Below, piece by piece: positions 39,782-53,996 of a DNA stretch of 64,000 bases. A model generated the notes under the pieces. It searched no databases and was not told the DNA's origin. It worked only from the letters and a program-made list of their open reading frames with translations. The position numbers were made by a program, and so were the translations under genes. The stretch is from Brenneria sp. hezel4-2-4 (GTDB lineage: Bacteria > Pseudomonadota > Gammaproteobacteria > Enterobacterales > Enterobacteriaceae): positions 186,001-250,000 of the forward strand of contig NZ_JABJXS010000005.1 of NCBI RefSeq assembly GCF_013155275.1, read 5' to 3'. Positions within the stretch are counted from its first letter, which is position 1, and each line of letters starts with the position of its first letter.

Positions 39782-40849
39782 TTATTGTTTTTTACAGATC
39801 AGCAGCGTGTGACCAATACCAAGACCGTCAATTTGTTGCTCCACGCTAAACCCGGCTTCGCCCAACAGCGGCAAAAAGCGTCTGGCCGCATAAAAACGGC
39901 TGGTGCCGTTAGCCAGGCAGGTAAAGTAGAGCGAAGAAGCGTTAAGACTGAAAGCCCCGGCTTCCCACTGCTGACGATCCCAGAAAATCTCCAGAATACA
40001 GACGCGTGCATCCGCTTTCATCGATCGGGCGATTTTGCCTAAAATAGCCACGATCTGTTCCTCGCTAAAACAATCGAGGAACTGGCTCATCCACCAAATA
40101 TCCGCATCGCCCGGCAACGGGCTGTCTGAGAGCATATCCACAGCCACACCGCAAATACGATCGGATTTACCCGTATCTGCGATATTTGCTTGCGCCAGAT
40201 CGATCTGTTCAGGCAGATCGAGAATAGTGACGTGAACATCACTATCGTAGTCGCAACAGCGTATTGCCCATTTCCCGGTATTTCCCCCCACATCATACAA
40301 ATGCTTCGGTTTTTGCTGAAAAATATGCGGCAATGCGGCATCAAACGCGGCGTCGGAATAGAAATGATCGAAAGCGAACCAACTTTCTTTTACCTGCGGC
40401 GGCAACTGACTCAAAGCCGGGTAAATAGTCGGCCATTCACCAAAAACCTTTAATCCCGCAGGCTTACTTTTCGACAATGCTTCATCAAGATAAAACATCC
40501 CCTGATAACAAACGTCCTGGGTGAAATCCATATTGACGCGGGTCATGCGATCGTGAAGCAGATAGTGACCGATTTTAGACAGAAAATAATCATCGCCACG
40601 CTGTATGACAATATGACCGCTCAGCCCAACATCCAGCAGCAGCTCAACCGCGTAGCGGCTTAATGAAACGTTGTTGACGATATCGTCAAGGCCGGCGCCG
40701 TTATGGCCGCATTTATCCAGAAAAGCCAGAATGCCGTAATTGCGCAGGTTGATAGCCGCCTGAAATAGCATCGGTGCAAAAGCAATACGCTGAGCTTCAG
40801 TAATCGCGTCCAGCGCGCTGACGCTATCTTTGTCATATCCGTAAGACAC
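39782..40849 (-). CDS. apeB: SAM-dependent methyltransferase ApeB
   Basis: The 355 residues comprise an N-terminal winged-helix dimerisation domain (about 10-100) and a Rossmann methyltransferase domain with the SAM loop LYDVGGNTGKWAIRC and acidic motif VTILDLPEQIDLA. It probably O-methylates the aromatic head group of the pigment. The gene starts about 40 bp downstream of a strong terminator that separates it from apeA. Confidence 0.88.
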   Translation of the reverse strand: MSYGYDKDSVSALDAITEAQRIAFAPMLFQAAINLRNYGILAFLDKCGHNGAGLDDIVNNVSLSRYAVELLLDVGLSGHIVIQRGDDYFLSKIGHYLLHDRMTRVNMDFTQDVCYQGMFYLDEALSKSKPAGLKVFGEWPTIYPALSQLPPQVKESWFAFDHFYSDAAFDAALPHIFQQKPKHLYDVGGNTGKWAIRCCDYDSDVHVTILDLPEQIDLAQANIADTGKSDRICGVAVDMLSDSPLPGDADIWWMSQFLDCFSEEQIVAILGKIARSMKADARVCILEIFWDRQQWEAGAFSLNASSLYFTCLANGTSRFYAARRFLPLLGEAGFSVEQQIDGLGIGHTLLICKKQ

Positions 40850-40889
40850 GATGATTTCCCTTGCGGTGGCAAATATTACCGAGTAAAAA

Positions 40890-40917
40890 AGCCGAATAAG
40901 CCTATATTTATTCGGCT
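40890..40917 (-). terminator. Intrinsic terminator between apeA and apeB
   Basis: AGCCGAATAA (40890-40899) pairs perfectly with TTATTCGGCT (40908-40917) around an 8-base loop. On the minus strand it is followed directly by a run of six T. It lies 9 bp behind the apeA stop, so apeA can form its own short transcript and the rest of the cluster depends on read-through or its own promoter. Confidence 0.85.
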
Positions 40918-40925
40918 GTTATATT

Positions 40926-41318
40926 TTATTTAATCTGCTGTTCTGCAAGTTTTAATTGAATATCGCGATCCAGATTATTTATCCAGCTATTATAGTTACG
41001 ATGGATTTTCCCCTCGCCCGCCAACAGGTTCTGGCTGCTAACGTAATTGATTGAATAACTGGTTGTTGAATAATTAATACGAATATTGGCGACATGACTA
41101 CGCTGTATTAAACGCCCTTCAATCACGCCGGAATAAATCGGCGTCATTATCCATTTACGTTGCTGGCCGGCCGCAAGAATGGCTGTTTTTATTTGATCGT
41201 TGGTGTGTTGCCCGGCGATGGGTGTCGTCACATTCGCCACCGGGACGGTACGCGTCGCACAACCGGCCAATGCAGCAATACAAATCAAGCCCGCTAAAAT
41301 AAGTTGTTTTTTCATCAT
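40926..41318 (-). CDS. apeA: Aryl polyene cluster lipoprotein ApeA
   Basis: This 130-residue protein has a lipoprotein signal (MMKKQLILAG… lipobox ALAGC, Cys at about residue 19). The mature part includes AAGQQRKWIMTPIYSGVIEG, resembling small lipoproteins that open aryl polyene clusters. A periplasmic or outer-membrane role in handling the pigment is inferred. It is the first gene of the cluster, about 255 bp behind glmS, and is followed by its own terminator. A codon-2 ATG is an alternative start. Confidence 0.82.
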   Translation of the reverse strand: MMKKQLILAGLICIAALAGCATRTVPVANVTTPIAGQHTNDQIKTAILAAGQQRKWIMTPIYSGVIEGRLIQRSHVANIRINYSTTSYSINYVSSQNLLAGEGKIHRNYNSWINNLDRDIQLKLAEQQIK

Positions 41319-41573
41319 ATCCCTGTCAATAAATCAATAAGTTAGCCGCTACCAAGCAAAACTTCCACATGGAAATAATGCACCATTCAAACTATTTTAC
41401 ACAAAATAAATATACGTTGACAAAAAAGCATCAAAAATACGCCGTTTACCCCGCCCGACTGAAGCCGGCGCAGCAAAGGTTTAGACAGGTTGAGCCTATG
41501 ACACTTACAAAAAAATCCGCCTTGTGGATACCATCACCACAAGGCGGATTTGATCTTGACGAGCAGACGCGGT
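41319..41573. other. glmS–apeA intergenic region (position of attTn7)
   Basis: This gap holds the glmS terminator and must hold the apeA promoter. In enterobacteria Tn7 inserts about 25 bp behind the glmS stop, guided by the conserved glmS 3' end. No Tn7-end or target-duplication signature was recognised here. Confidence 0.5.
41511..41550 (-). terminator. glmS intrinsic terminator
   Basis: AATCCGCCTTGTGG (41514-41527) pairs with CCACAAGGCGGATT (41537-41550). On the minus strand the stem is followed by seven T. It begins about 24 bp behind the glmS stop. Confidence 0.9.
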
Positions 41574-43403
41574 TTATTCCACCGTAACAGACTTGGCCAG
41601 ATTGCGCGGCTGATCGACATCAGTGCCTTTGATCAGCGCGACATGGTAAGCCAGCAATTGCAGCGGCACCGTATAGAAAATCGGCGCGATGATTTCTTCA
41701 ATGTGCGGCAACGGAATAATTTTCATATTTTCGCTACTGACGAATCCGGCATCTTGGTCGGCAAAGACATACAGCTCACCGCCGCGCGCGCGAACCTCTT
41801 CAATATTGGATTTCAGTTTTTCCAGCAGTTCATTGTTGGGCGCCACCACCACGACCGGCATATCCGCATCAATTAACGCCAGCGGGCCATGTTTCAATTC
41901 ACCGGCGGCATAGGCTTCCGCATGAATATAGGAGATTTCTTTCAGCTTCAGCGCCCCTTCCATCGCGATCGGATACTGATCGCCACGGCCGAGGAACAAC
42001 GCATGATGCTTGTCAGAGAACCCTTCCGCCAGCGACTCGATAAGCTTATCCTGCGACAGCATTTGTTCAATACGCGCCGGCAGCGCTTGCAGACCATGGA
42101 CGATGTCATGCTCAACCTGCGCATCCATACCGCGCAGGCGGCCAATACGCGCCACCAGCATCAACAGCACGGTCAACTGGGTGGTAAACGCTTTGGTTGA
42201 TGCAACGCCGATTTCAACGCCGGCTTTGGTCATCAGCGACAGATCGGACTCGCGCACCAGCGACGAACCCGCCACGTTGCATATCGCCAGCGACCCCAGA
42301 TAGCCCAGCTCTTTGGACAAACGCAGCGCCGCCAGCGTATCCGCCGTTTCACCGGACTGAGACAAGGTAATCATCAGGCTATTCTGCCGCACCGCCGGTT
42401 TGCGATAACGGAACTCGGAGGCGATTTCCACATCACACGGGATCCCCGCCAACGCTTCAAACCAGTAGCGGGAAACCATACCCGAGTTGTAAGAGGTGCC
42501 GCAGGCGATGATCTGAACATGCTGCACTTGCGCCAGCAGTTCGTCCGCTTTCGGGCCTAATTCAGAGAGATTGACCTCACCGTGGCTGAAACGCCCTTCC
42601 AGCGTATTCTTGATGGCCATCGGTTGTTCATAGATCTCTTTCTGCATGTAATGACGGTAAGCGCCTTTATCACCGGCATCATAATTAACTTTTGATTCAA
42701 TCTCTTCGCGTACGGCAAGGTTGCCCGTTTTATCAAAAATGCGAACGCTGCGGCGCTGAACTTCAGCTATATCGCCTTCTTCCAAAAACATGAACCGACG
42801 GGTAACCGGCAGCAACGCCAACTGGTCGGAAGCAATGAAGTTTTCCCCCACGCCGAGACCGATAACCAGCGGACTGCCCGAACGCGCGGCAACCAATACG
42901 CTTGGATCGCGACTATCCAGCACCACCATGCCATAGGCGCCGCGCAGTTGCGGAATAACCCGCTTGACCACCTCAAGCAGCGAACCGCCCTGTTTCTGTT
43001 CAAAATGAACCAGATGCGCCACCACTTCGGTGTCGGTTTCCGACACAAAGCGATAGCCGCGTTCGATCATCAGTTCGCGCAAAGGTTCGTGGTTTTCGAT
43101 AATCCCGTTATGTACGATGATGATATTTTCAGAAATATGCGGATGCGCATTGGCCTCTGACGGTTCACCGTGAGTGGCCCAACGGGTATGGGCAATCCCG
43201 GTACCGCCATGCAGTTGGTGCTCTTCAGCGGCCTGAGCCAGAATCTGCACTTTACCCAGACGCCGCAGACGGGCGACCTGCCCTTCATTGTCCACCACCG
43301 CCAGACCGGCTGAGTCATAGCCGCGATACTCAAGACGGCGTAAACCTTCCAACAAAATTTCCGAAATATCACGTTGCGCAACAGCGCCTACAATTCCACA
43401 CAT
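41574..43403 (-). CDS. glmS: Glutamine–fructose-6-phosphate aminotransferase GlmS
   Basis: Started at [12 protein letters not shown] (ATG 43401-43403) the enzyme has 609 residues, as in E. coli. The Cys after the initiator Met is the glutaminase nucleophile; two SIS domains (about 290-450 and 460-600) hold the isomerase part ([26 protein letters not shown]). It makes glucosamine-6-phosphate, the first step to UDP-GlcNAc for peptidoglycan and LPS. It is downstream of glmU. The C-terminus LAKSVTVE overlaps the Tn7 target-recognition region. Confidence 0.97.
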   Translation of the reverse strand: MCGIVGAVAQRDISEILLEGLRRLEYRGYDSAGLAVVDNEGQVARLRRLGKVQILAQAAEEHQLHGGTGIAHTRWATHGEPSEANAHPHISENIIIVHNGIIENHEPLRELMIERGYRFVSETDTEVVAHLVHFEQKQGGSLLEVVKRVIPQLRGAYGMVVLDSRDPSVLVAARSGSPLVIGLGVGENFIASDQLALLPVTRRFMFLEEGDIAEVQRRSVRIFDKTGNLAVREEIESKVNYDAGDKGAYRHYMQKEIYEQPMAIKNTLEGRFSHGEVNLSELGPKADELLAQVQHVQIIACGTSYNSGMVSRYWFEALAGIPCDVEIASEFRYRKPAVRQNSLMITLSQSGETADTLAALRLSKELGYLGSLAICNVAGSSLVRESDLSLMTKAGVEIGVASTKAFTTQLTVLLMLVARIGRLRGMDAQVEHDIVHGLQALPARIEQMLSQDKLIESLAEGFSDKHHALFLGRGDQYPIAMEGALKLKEISYIHAEAYAAGELKHGPLALIDADMPVVVVAPNNELLEKLKSNIEEVRARGGELYVFADQDAGFVSSENMKIIPLPHIEEIIAPIFYTVPLQLLAYHVALIKGTDVDQPRNLAKSVTVE

Positions 43404-43422
43404 CGATTGTATTCCTATAAAA

Positions 43423-43439
43423 GTGACATATTGTGTCAC
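43423..43439 (-). promoter_or_regulatory. Hairpin in the glmS leader (likely GlmZ-regulated region)
   Basis: GTGACA (43423-43428) and TGTCAC (43434-43439) form a hairpin about 20 bp upstream of the glmS start, just before the ribosome site TAGGAA. In enterobacteria a leader hairpin limits glmS translation and is opened by the small RNA GlmZ. That mechanism is carried over by analogy; the GlmZ pairing was not verified. Confidence 0.45.
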
Positions 43440-43599
43440 CTGGGATGTCTTAGACCTGATTGTTCCGGATTTTCCGGGTTCCCCGAGCCTTGTAGAGAGT
43501 TGGGGATTATTATGTTTTGCCCTGTGCTTTTTATGGCCGAACCATCAATGAAAACACAGCGCAAAACAGCCTCCGAGGTGACGAAGGCTGATAAATCCA

Positions 43600-44970
43600 T
43601 TATTTCTTCTTCACCGGCCGCCGCCAGTCATCAATGTGCTGCTGCTTGACGCGGCTGATCACCAGTTGGTTTTCCGCCACATCGCGCGTGACGGTGGTGC
43701 CCGCGCCGATGGTCGCGCCGCTGGCAACCTTGACCGGCGCGATCAGCTGGGTATCCGACCCGACAAACACATCATCGCCAATCACCGTTTTATGCTTGTT
43801 GGCGCCGTCATAATTACAGGTGATGGTTCCCGCCCCAATATTAACACCGGCGCCGATATCGGCATCGCCTAAATAACTCAGATGACCGGCTTTTGAACCT
43901 TTACCCAGGCGGGCTTTTTTCAGTTCGACAAAGTTACCGACATGGGCGCCTTCCGCCAGCTCGGCGCCCGGACGCAAACGGGCGAACGGCCCGATGGTGC
44001 AGTGCGCTTCAAGCGTGGCGTTTTCCAGCACTGAGTATGGACTGATTTCACAATCATCACCAATCACGCTGTTTTTAATCACACAGCCCGCGCCGATTTT
44101 AACCCGATGGCCCAGCGTAACCTGACCTTCCACCACCACGTTGGCATCAATGGTAACATCGCGGCCGTGAAGCAATTCACCACGCAGATCAAAACGGGAG
44201 GGATCAAGCAACATTACGCCGGCCAGCAATAATCTTTCCGCCTGTTCATGCTGATAAACACGCTCCAGCGCCGACAGTTGCAGGCGATTATTCACTCCCT
44301 CCACTTCGCTCAGGCGATCGGGATGCACCGCGACGACGCGTCGGCCTTCTGCCGCCGCCATCGCAATAATATCGGTGATGTAATACTCGCCCTGCGCATT
44401 ATCATTATTCAACTGGCTTAACCAGCGCTTCAAATCCTTACCGGCGGCCACCAGAATCCCGGTATTGATTTCATTAATCCGGCGCTGTTCGTCGCTGGCA
44501 TCCTTGTGCTCAACGATCCCGACAATCGCCCCGTTTTCACGCACAATGCGCCCATAACCCGAGGGGTCGTCCAGCTTAACGGTCAGCAAGCCAATTCCGC
44601 CCAGAGGTTTAGCCTGCAACAGGTTGCGTAGCGTTGTCGGTGAAATTAACGGCACATCGCCGTACAGCATCAGAATATCTTCATCATCGGCAAAAAACGG
44701 CGCCGCCTGCTGCATGGCATGCCCGGTTCCCAATTGCTCCGCCTGTAATACCCAGTTCAACGCCGGATCGGACAGTTCGCGCTTCAGCAGGTCGCCCCCG
44801 TGCCCGTAAACCAGATGGACATGCTGCGCGCCGGTAGTCATCGCGGCGTCAATCACATGCTGAACCATCGGTTTACCCGCTAATGGGTGCAAAACTTTAG
44901 GAAGATCGGAATACATTCGGGTTCCTTTGCCTGCGGCAAGGATAACCACACTCATCGCGCTGTTCGTCAT
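43600..44970 (-). CDS. glmU: Bifunctional GlcN-1-P acetyltransferase / GlcNAc-1-P uridyltransferase GlmU
   Basis: Started at [19 protein letters not shown] (ATG 44968-44970) it has 456 residues, the E. coli length. The N-terminal pyrophosphorylase domain carries [20 protein letters not shown]. The C-terminal left-handed beta-helix (about 250-456) shows hexapeptide repeats such as [18 protein letters not shown]. It makes UDP-GlcNAc from the product of GlmS (via GlmM). It lies 196 bp upstream of glmS on the same strand. Confidence 0.97.
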   Translation of the reverse strand: MTNSAMSVVILAAGKGTRMYSDLPKVLHPLAGKPMVQHVIDAAMTTGAQHVHLVYGHGGDLLKRELSDPALNWVLQAEQLGTGHAMQQAAPFFADDEDILMLYGDVPLISPTTLRNLLQAKPLGGIGLLTVKLDDPSGYGRIVRENGAIVGIVEHKDASDEQRRINEINTGILVAAGKDLKRWLSQLNNDNAQGEYYITDIIAMAAAEGRRVVAVHPDRLSEVEGVNNRLQLSALERVYQHEQAERLLLAGVMLLDPSRFDLRGELLHGRDVTIDANVVVEGQVTLGHRVKIGAGCVIKNSVIGDDCEISPYSVLENATLEAHCTIGPFARLRPGAELAEGAHVGNFVELKKARLGKGSKAGHLSYLGDADIGAGVNIGAGTITCNYDGANKHKTVIGDDVFVGSDTQLIAPVKVASGATIGAGTTVTRDVAENQLVISRVKQQHIDDWRRPVKKK

Positions 44971-45313
44971 AAGCATCCTGACAAAAACTGATTGGCGGAC
45001 AATCAAAAGGGGTGAAATAAGGTATAACCAGAGTGTACCGAAACTTATACTCAAATAAGATAGTTTTTCATGAGTTTTTTCTGAAAACAGAGCGAAGTTA
45101 AGCGCTTAATACATCCATAACATGGCGACATCGCTATTCAGGCTTCCGGGGTTAATAGAAGTAAAAACGAATAATTTCGTTTCAATCACAGTCTCCGCCA
45201 CTTTTCCTCGTGATGATAAAGGTGATCGGGTTAATGATTACGTTATCAAAAATAAACCGGCGAATTTAGTCAACCGTCTGCGAAAGCAGGTATAAAACAG
45301 CCAAAGGATCGAT
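44971..45313. other. Divergent promoter region glmU / VOC gene
   Basis: A 343-bp gap between divergent genes. The notable element is a palindrome at 45165-45182. No gene or RNA was recognised. Confidence 0.45.
45165..45182. promoter_or_regulatory. 18-bp palindrome, possible regulator binding site
   Basis: AAACGAA-TAAT-TTCGTTT is a 7-bp inverted repeat with a 4-base centre, in the glmU/VOC divergent region. E. coli glmUS is controlled by NagC, whose sites are AT-rich palindromes, so NagC is one candidate; another regulator of the VOC gene is equally possible. Confidence 0.35.
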
Positions 45314-45766
45314 ATGGTAAATGTAGTAGGTATTGATCATCTTGCCATTCGCGTGAGTGATTTGGCGCGTTCAAAATACTTTTATGATCACATCCTCGGC
45401 TTCCTGGGATTCGCTATCGAGTGGGAGTTCGATCGCGTAATCGGCTGGAACAATGGCGAAACCATGTTCTGGATTACCGAGGCTGATGCAAAAGGGCGTA
45501 AACACCCGCACCGTACGGGGGATGTGGGATATCATCATTACGCATTTGAGGTAGAAAAACGTGAGGATGTCGATGCGCTTTATACCTTTATTCAACAAAA
45601 AAACGTGACTATCGTGGATGCGCCAGCCGATTATCCCGACTACGGCGAGGGCTATTACGCGGTTTATTTTCTTGATCCGGACGGATTAAAGCTGGAGGTT
45701 ATGTTTTTCCTGGAAAAACAGAAACGACGCGCATTGAAGACTGCGGCACAAAATCCTGATACATGA
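45314..45766 (+). CDS. VOC-family (glyoxalase/dioxygenase-fold) protein
   Basis: This 150-residue cytoplasmic protein of the vicinal-oxygen-chelate fold has metal-ligand positions IDHLAIRVSDLARSKYFYD (His at about 8), GYHHYAFEV (His in the middle) and DPDGLKLEVMF (Glu near 130). That is two beta-alpha-beta-beta-beta modules, as in glyoxalase I or fosfomycin-resistance proteins. The substrate is unknown. It sits between glmU and atpC, which are usually adjacent in enterobacteria, so it is an insertion into a conserved locus. AAAGGATCG precedes the start. Confidence 0.82.
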   Translation: MVNVVGIDHLAIRVSDLARSKYFYDHILGFLGFAIEWEFDRVIGWNNGETMFWITEADAKGRKHPHRTGDVGYHHYAFEVEKREDVDALYTFIQQKNVTIVDAPADYPDYGEGYYAVYFLDPDGLKLEVMFFLEKQKRRALKTAAQNPDT

Positions 45767-45797
45767 AAAAAGCCAGTCAGTATCAACTGGCTGGCTT
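45767..45797. terminator. Terminator shared by atpC and the VOC gene
   Basis: GCCAGTCAGT (45772-45781) pairs with ACTGGCTGGC (45786-45795) around a 4-base loop. On the minus strand it is followed by six T, so it is a strong end for the atp operon. On the plus strand it lies directly behind the VOC stop. Confidence 0.88.
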
Positions 45798-45819
45798 CTG
45801 TTTATAACACGCTAATCGG

Positions 45820-46242
45820 TTACATCGCTTTTCTGGTCAGTTCGATAACGCGCAGCTTGGCAATCGCTTTCGTCAGCTCCGCGGAAGCCTGGGCATAATC
45901 CACGTCGCCATGCGAATTGCGGATATGATCTTCGGCTTTGCGTTTCGCTTCCAACGCGCGTGCTTCATCCAGATCCTGCCCGCGGATGGCGGTATCGGAC
46001 AGTACGGTAACCATGTTCGGCTGCACCTCAAGGATGCCGCCCGACAGGTAGATATACTCTTCTTCACCGTGCTGTTTCACAATACGAACCATACCAGGCT
46101 TAATGGCAGTGAGCAGAGGGGCATGTCCCGGATAAATACCCAGTTCGCCTTCGCTCCCGGTCACCTGGATTTTCTGCACCAGACCGGAGAACATCGCCTG
46201 TTCCGCACTAACGACATCCAAATGGTAAGTCATAGCAGCCAT
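45820..46242 (-). CDS. atpC: ATP synthase epsilon subunit
   Basis: The 140 residues match enterobacterial AtpC throughout ([40 protein letters not shown]). The subunit is part of the central stalk and regulates ATPase activity. It is the last gene of the operon, 19 bp behind atpD and followed by a terminator. Confidence 0.97.
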   Translation of the reverse strand: MAAMTYHLDVVSAEQAMFSGLVQKIQVTGSEGELGIYPGHAPLLTAIKPGMVRIVKQHGEEEYIYLSGGILEVQPNMVTVLSDTAIRGQDLDEARALEAKRKAEDHIRNSHGDVDYAQASAELTKAIAKLRVIELTRKAM

Positions 46243-46261
46243 ATCACCCTCCTACAAGGCG

Positions 46262-48555
<2,294 letters not shown>

Positions 48556-48607
48556 CTTTAGCTTCTCCTCAATGCCTTGCGGCCTGCTTTACAGCAGGCC
48601 ACCGGCG

Positions 48608-50149
48608 TTACCAGGACTGGGTTGCCTTAAAGGTATCGAGGATGCCTTTGAACTTGCCCTCGATCTCATCGTTATAAGCGCCAGTCTGGTCGATTTGTTG
48701 CAGAAGTTCGCCATGCTCACGATCGGCATACGCCAGCAGCGACGCCTCAAAGCTGCCGACTTTCGCCAGTTCAACGTCTTCCAGATAACCGCGTTCCGCC
48801 GCATACAGAACCAGAGACTGTTGCGCAACCGACATCGGCGCATACTGTTTCTGCTTCAGCAGCTCGGTCACTTTCTGACCGTGGCTCAACTGCTTACGGG
48901 TTGCATCGTCAAGATCGGATGCAAACTGGGAAAACGCCGCCAGTTCACGGTACTGCGCCAGCGCGGTACGGATACCGCCGGACAGTTTTTTCATGATCTT
49001 GGTCTGAGCGGCGCCACCCACGCGGGATACGGAAATCCCCGGGTTAACCGCGGGACGGATGCCGGCGTTGAACAGGTTGGACTCCAGGAAGATCTGACCG
49101 TCGGTAATAGAAATTACGTTGGTCGGAACGAACGCGGAAACGTCGCCCGCCTGGGTTTCAATGATCGGCAGCGCGGTCAGGGAACCGGTTTTTCCTTTTA
49201 CTTCACCCTTGGTGTAAGCCTCGACATAGTCGGCGTTGACACGCGCGGCACGTTCCAGCAGACGGGAGTGGAGATAGAAAACATCGCCCGGATAAGCTTC
49301 ACGACCTGGCGGACGACGAAGCAACAGAGAGATCTGACGATAAGCGACGGCCTGTTTGGACAGGTCATCATAAATAATCAGCGCATCTTCGCCGCGGTCG
49401 CGGAAATATTCGCCCATGGCGCATCCGGCGTACGGCGCCAGATATTGCAACGCGGCGGATTCAGACGCGGTAGCCACCACCACAATGGTGTTTTCCAGCG
49501 CGCCATGTTCTTCCAGCTTACGCACCACGTTGGAAATGGTGGACGCTTTCTGCCCGATAGCGACATACACGCACTTGATGCCGGAATCACGCTGGTTGAT
49601 GATGGCGTCGATAGCCAGCGCCGTTTTACCGGTCTGACGGTCGCCGATAATCAGCTCACGCTGGCCGCGGCCGATAGGGATCATGGCATCGACGGATTTA
49701 TAGCCCGTCTGAACCGGCTGATCGACGGATTGACGCTCGATAACGCCGGGGGCGATCGCTTCAACCGCAGAGAAACCGTCGTGATCCAGCGGGCCTTTAC
49801 CGTCAATCGGCGCACCCAGCGTGTTAACCACGCGCCCCAGCAGGCCGCGGCCAACCGGTACTTCAAGAATACGGCCGGTGCATTTGACTTTCATGCCCTC
49901 GGCCAGGTCCGCATACGGCCCCATCACCACCGCACCAACGGAGTCGCGCTCCAGGTTCAGTGCAATCGCATAACGGTTGCCCGGCAGGGAAATCATCTCC
50001 CCCTGCATCACGTCGGCCAGACCGTGAACGCGGATGATCCCGTCGCTGACGGAAACAATAGTACCTTCATTGTGAGCTTCGCTCACCACATTGAACTGAG
50101 CAATGCGCTGCTTGATCAGTTCGCTGATTTCGGTGGAATTCAGTTGCAT
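48608..50149 (-). CDS. atpA: ATP synthase alpha subunit
   Basis: The 513-residue length equals E. coli AtpA. The P-loop is [15 protein letters not shown] (about 169-183), and the arginine finger lies in [14 protein letters not shown]. It forms the non-catalytic nucleotide sites of F1. It lies 12 bp behind atpH. Confidence 0.98.
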   Translation of the reverse strand: MQLNSTEISELIKQRIAQFNVVSEAHNEGTIVSVSDGIIRVHGLADVMQGEMISLPGNRYAIALNLERDSVGAVVMGPYADLAEGMKVKCTGRILEVPVGRGLLGRVVNTLGAPIDGKGPLDHDGFSAVEAIAPGVIERQSVDQPVQTGYKSVDAMIPIGRGQRELIIGDRQTGKTALAIDAIINQRDSGIKCVYVAIGQKASTISNVVRKLEEHGALENTIVVVATASESAALQYLAPYAGCAMGEYFRDRGEDALIIYDDLSKQAVAYRQISLLLRRPPGREAYPGDVFYLHSRLLERAARVNADYVEAYTKGEVKGKTGSLTALPIIETQAGDVSAFVPTNVISITDGQIFLESNLFNAGIRPAVNPGISVSRVGGAAQTKIMKKLSGGIRTALAQYRELAAFSQFASDLDDATRKQLSHGQKVTELLKQKQYAPMSVAQQSLVLYAAERGYLEDVELAKVGSFEASLLAYADREHGELLQQIDQTGAYNDEIEGKFKGILDTFKATQSW

Positions 50150-50161
50150 GCTCCAGTCCCC

Positions 50162-50695
50162 TTAAGACTGCAAGACGTCTGCCAGACGTTCCAGACGACC
50201 GCGAATGCTGCCATCTATCACCATATCGCCTGCGCGTATCACCACGCCGGCCATGACAGACTTATCAATTTTGCAATTCAGCTTCACTTTGCGTGACAGA
50301 CGTTGTTCCATCGCAGCGGCTATCTTCGATAATTGCTGCTCACTCAACGCACTGGCAGAAACAACCTCGACGTCAACCGTCGATTCCTGCGCTGCCCGCA
50401 GTTGAATAAATTGTTCCAGCACTTCGGGAAGCACCGGTAAACGTCCGTTCTCGGCCATCACCTTAATCAGGTTCTGACCGGCTTCATCAAGTTGATCGCC
50501 ACAAACGGCAATAAACGTTTTAGCCAGTTCAATCGGCGCCATCGCACCGGAAAGCAACTCGCCAATCTGTTCGTTGCGCGTGACTTCAGACGTAAACGCC
50601 AACATGTTTTGCCAGCGTTCAACCGCCTGGTTCTCAACCGCAAAGTCAAAAGCTGCTTTGGCGTAGGGGCGAGCTACCGTGACAAATTCAGACAT
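50162..50695 (-). CDS. atpH: ATP synthase delta subunit
   Basis: The 177 residues match AtpH ([22 protein letters not shown] at the start, [20 protein letters not shown] near the end). It connects the peripheral stalk with F1. It lies 14 bp behind atpF. Confidence 0.96.
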   Translation of the reverse strand: MSEFVTVARPYAKAAFDFAVENQAVERWQNMLAFTSEVTRNEQIGELLSGAMAPIELAKTFIAVCGDQLDEAGQNLIKVMAENGRLPVLPEVLEQFIQLRAAQESTVDVEVVSASALSEQQLSKIAAAMEQRLSRKVKLNCKIDKSVMAGVVIRAGDMVIDGSIRGRLERLADVLQS

Positions 50696-50709
50696 CAGCC
50701 CCTCCCTCC

Positions 50710-51180
50710 TTACAGTTCAGCGACCAGTTTATCAACGATGTCGCTGTTGGCAGCTTCATCCACGGAACGTTCAATAATTTTCTCGGCACCGGCGATAGCC
50801 AACATGGCGACTTGCTTACGCAACTCTTCACGCGCGCGTTTACGTTCGGCTTCAATTTCAGCCTGCGCCTGCGCCACAATTTTGTTACGTTCGGCTTCCG
50901 CTTCCACTTTCGCTTCATCCAGGATTTGAGCGCGGCGTTTGTTTGCCTGCTCAATGATGACCTGCGCGTCCGCTTTGGCTTTCTTCAGTTGATCTGTCGC
51001 ATTGGCCTGCGCCAGGTTCAAATCTTTTTTGGCACGTTCGGCAGAAGCCAGACCGTCAGCAATTTCTTTCTGACGTTTCTCAATGGCAGCCATAATCGGC
51101 GGCCATACATACTTCATGCAGAACCAGACAAACAGGACGAACGCAATGGCCTGGCCGAGGATTGTTGCGTTAATATTCAC
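50710..51180 (-). CDS. atpF: ATP synthase b subunit
   Basis: This 156-residue peripheral-stalk subunit has an N-terminal membrane helix ([20 protein letters not shown]) and a long charged, alanine-rich coiled coil. The length equals E. coli AtpF. Confidence 0.97.
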   Translation of the reverse strand: MNINATILGQAIAFVLFVWFCMKYVWPPIMAAIEKRQKEIADGLASAERAKKDLNLAQANATDQLKKAKADAQVIIEQANKRRAQILDEAKVEAEAERNKIVAQAQAEIEAERKRAREELRKQVAMLAIAGAEKIIERSVDEAANSDIVDKLVAEL

Positions 51181-51245
51181 AGCACAATGCCTCTTTCAAA
51201 GTTAAATAAGTTGATGTTTCAATCCCGGCGGAAAACATTTTCCGC

Positions 51246-51503
<258 letters not shown>

Positions 51504-51534
51504 TCAGTTAAAACGTTATTGTGTTGAAAGAAAA

Positions 51535-52720
<1,186 letters not shown>

Positions 52721-53345
52721 GGCGTTTGCTTTCTCCGTCCCTTCCAGAGGTATGCTGAATGACGTATAAAACTGCCTTTATACCGTTGAGTCAAGCAGCA
52801 AAAAACGAGCAAATTATACGGGTCATACCTGCGAATTCAATGGATAAGTAGCGAAAAGGTGAACAATTATTTAAATTTCTTTCCGGCGCTTCATTTTGGC
52901 TGGCAATCATAATCGCACCTATGCGGTGTAATTAATTTCTAAAGGCCTCTAATATGTGATACGCCTCACACAAACGATTCCTTAACATTTCATAATAGAT
53001 CACGCTATTTTTTATCTTTGGCCAAGAAAGCTATTTATTCAATTTAAATTCAATAAGTTAAAAAGAAATAACCTAAAAACATCCGATAAACATAATTTCA
53101 ACTATCTATTGACATTATTGATATTATTTTTTTACTTAACCAACACAAAAATCCGCGAATTTTTGGCGTCCTGGAGTTATTTTCGCCAGTGACTATTAAT
53201 CGTGAAAGTATATCCCTCATCCGAAAAATACCGCATATGTGAAATTTTGGTGATCGTTAATCGCCAAACGACCAAACCGCATGTCCAGAATGTGAATAAC
53301 CGCCGGCGAAATAATTAGTTATAATTTTTTTGATAAAACGCAAAA
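52721..53345. other. AT-rich rsmG–atpI intergenic region
   Basis: A 625-bp, strongly AT-rich gap, comparable to the long gidB–atpI gap of other enterobacteria. It contains the atp promoter near its atpI end. No gene, RNA or repeat was recognised in the rest. Confidence 0.6.
52813..52840 (-). promoter_or_regulatory. Sigma-70 promoter of the atp operon
   Basis: On the minus strand TTGAAT (-35, 52835-52840) is 16 bp from a perfect TATAAT (-10, 52813-52818). Transcription would start near 52806, about 85 bp before the atpI start. Confidence 0.65.
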
Positions 53346-53990
53346 TTAATTTGGTTTAAGTACAATCAGATGGCGCTCGCCTTCCAATTCCGGCACCGAT
53401 AAGCGGATCGCCTGCTCTAACTCAACGCCTTCAGGAAGCGTCTTCAGTTCATCCTCAGGCAACATGCCTTTCAGCGCATAAAAGCGTCCTGACGGTCTGG
53501 CGGGAAGATGATGACACCACATAACCATATCCTGTAGCGAAGCAAATGCCCGGCTGATAATACCGTCAAAGGGCGGTTCGGCAGGAAAGTCCTCAACCCG
53601 GCTTTGCACCGGGAAAATGTTTTCAAGCTGTAATTCGTGCTGCACCTGACGCAAAAAGCGAACGCGTTTTCCCAGGCTATCAAGCAAAGTAAAGTGCGCT
53701 GACGGACGGACGATCGCCAGCGGGATCCCCGGCAATCCGGGGCCGGTTCCGACATCGATAAAGCGTTGCCCCTGCAAATAAGGCTCGACTACGATACTGT
53801 CCATAATATGGCGGATAAGCATCTGCCGGGGCTCGCGAACCGACGTCAGATTATAGGCTTTATTCCACTTATTCAGCATTTCAACATACTGTATTAATAA
53901 GTCTTTTTGCCTGTTGGAAATCACAATGCCGGCAGTTTCCAGCAAATTATCAAGAGTGTGGCGCACAATAAGATCCCGGGAGTTATTCAC
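53346..53990 (-). CDS. rsmG: 16S rRNA m7G527 methyltransferase RsmG
   Basis: The 214 residues contain the SAM loop [20 protein letters not shown], then [20 protein letters not shown] and [11 protein letters not shown]. These match GidB/RsmG closely. It methylates G527 of 16S rRNA. It lies 6 bp behind mnmG. The N-terminus ([20 protein letters not shown]) is a few residues longer than in E. coli, so a later start is possible. Confidence 0.95.
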   Translation of the reverse strand: MNNSRDLIVRHTLDNLLETAGIVISNRQKDLLIQYVEMLNKWNKAYNLTSVREPRQMLIRHIMDSIVVEPYLQGQRFIDVGTGPGLPGIPLAIVRPSAHFTLLDSLGKRVRFLRQVQHELQLENIFPVQSRVEDFPAEPPFDGIISRAFASLQDMVMWCHHLPARPSGRFYALKGMLPEDELKTLPEGVELEQAIRLSVPELEGERHLIVLKPN

Positions 53991-53996
53991 GTTGAT

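Noticed and set aside
41319-41573. Possible Tn7 end at attTn7 behind glmS
   Set aside because: No TGTGGGCGGACAATA-type end or 5-bp target duplication could be found; the only structure is the normal glmS terminator.
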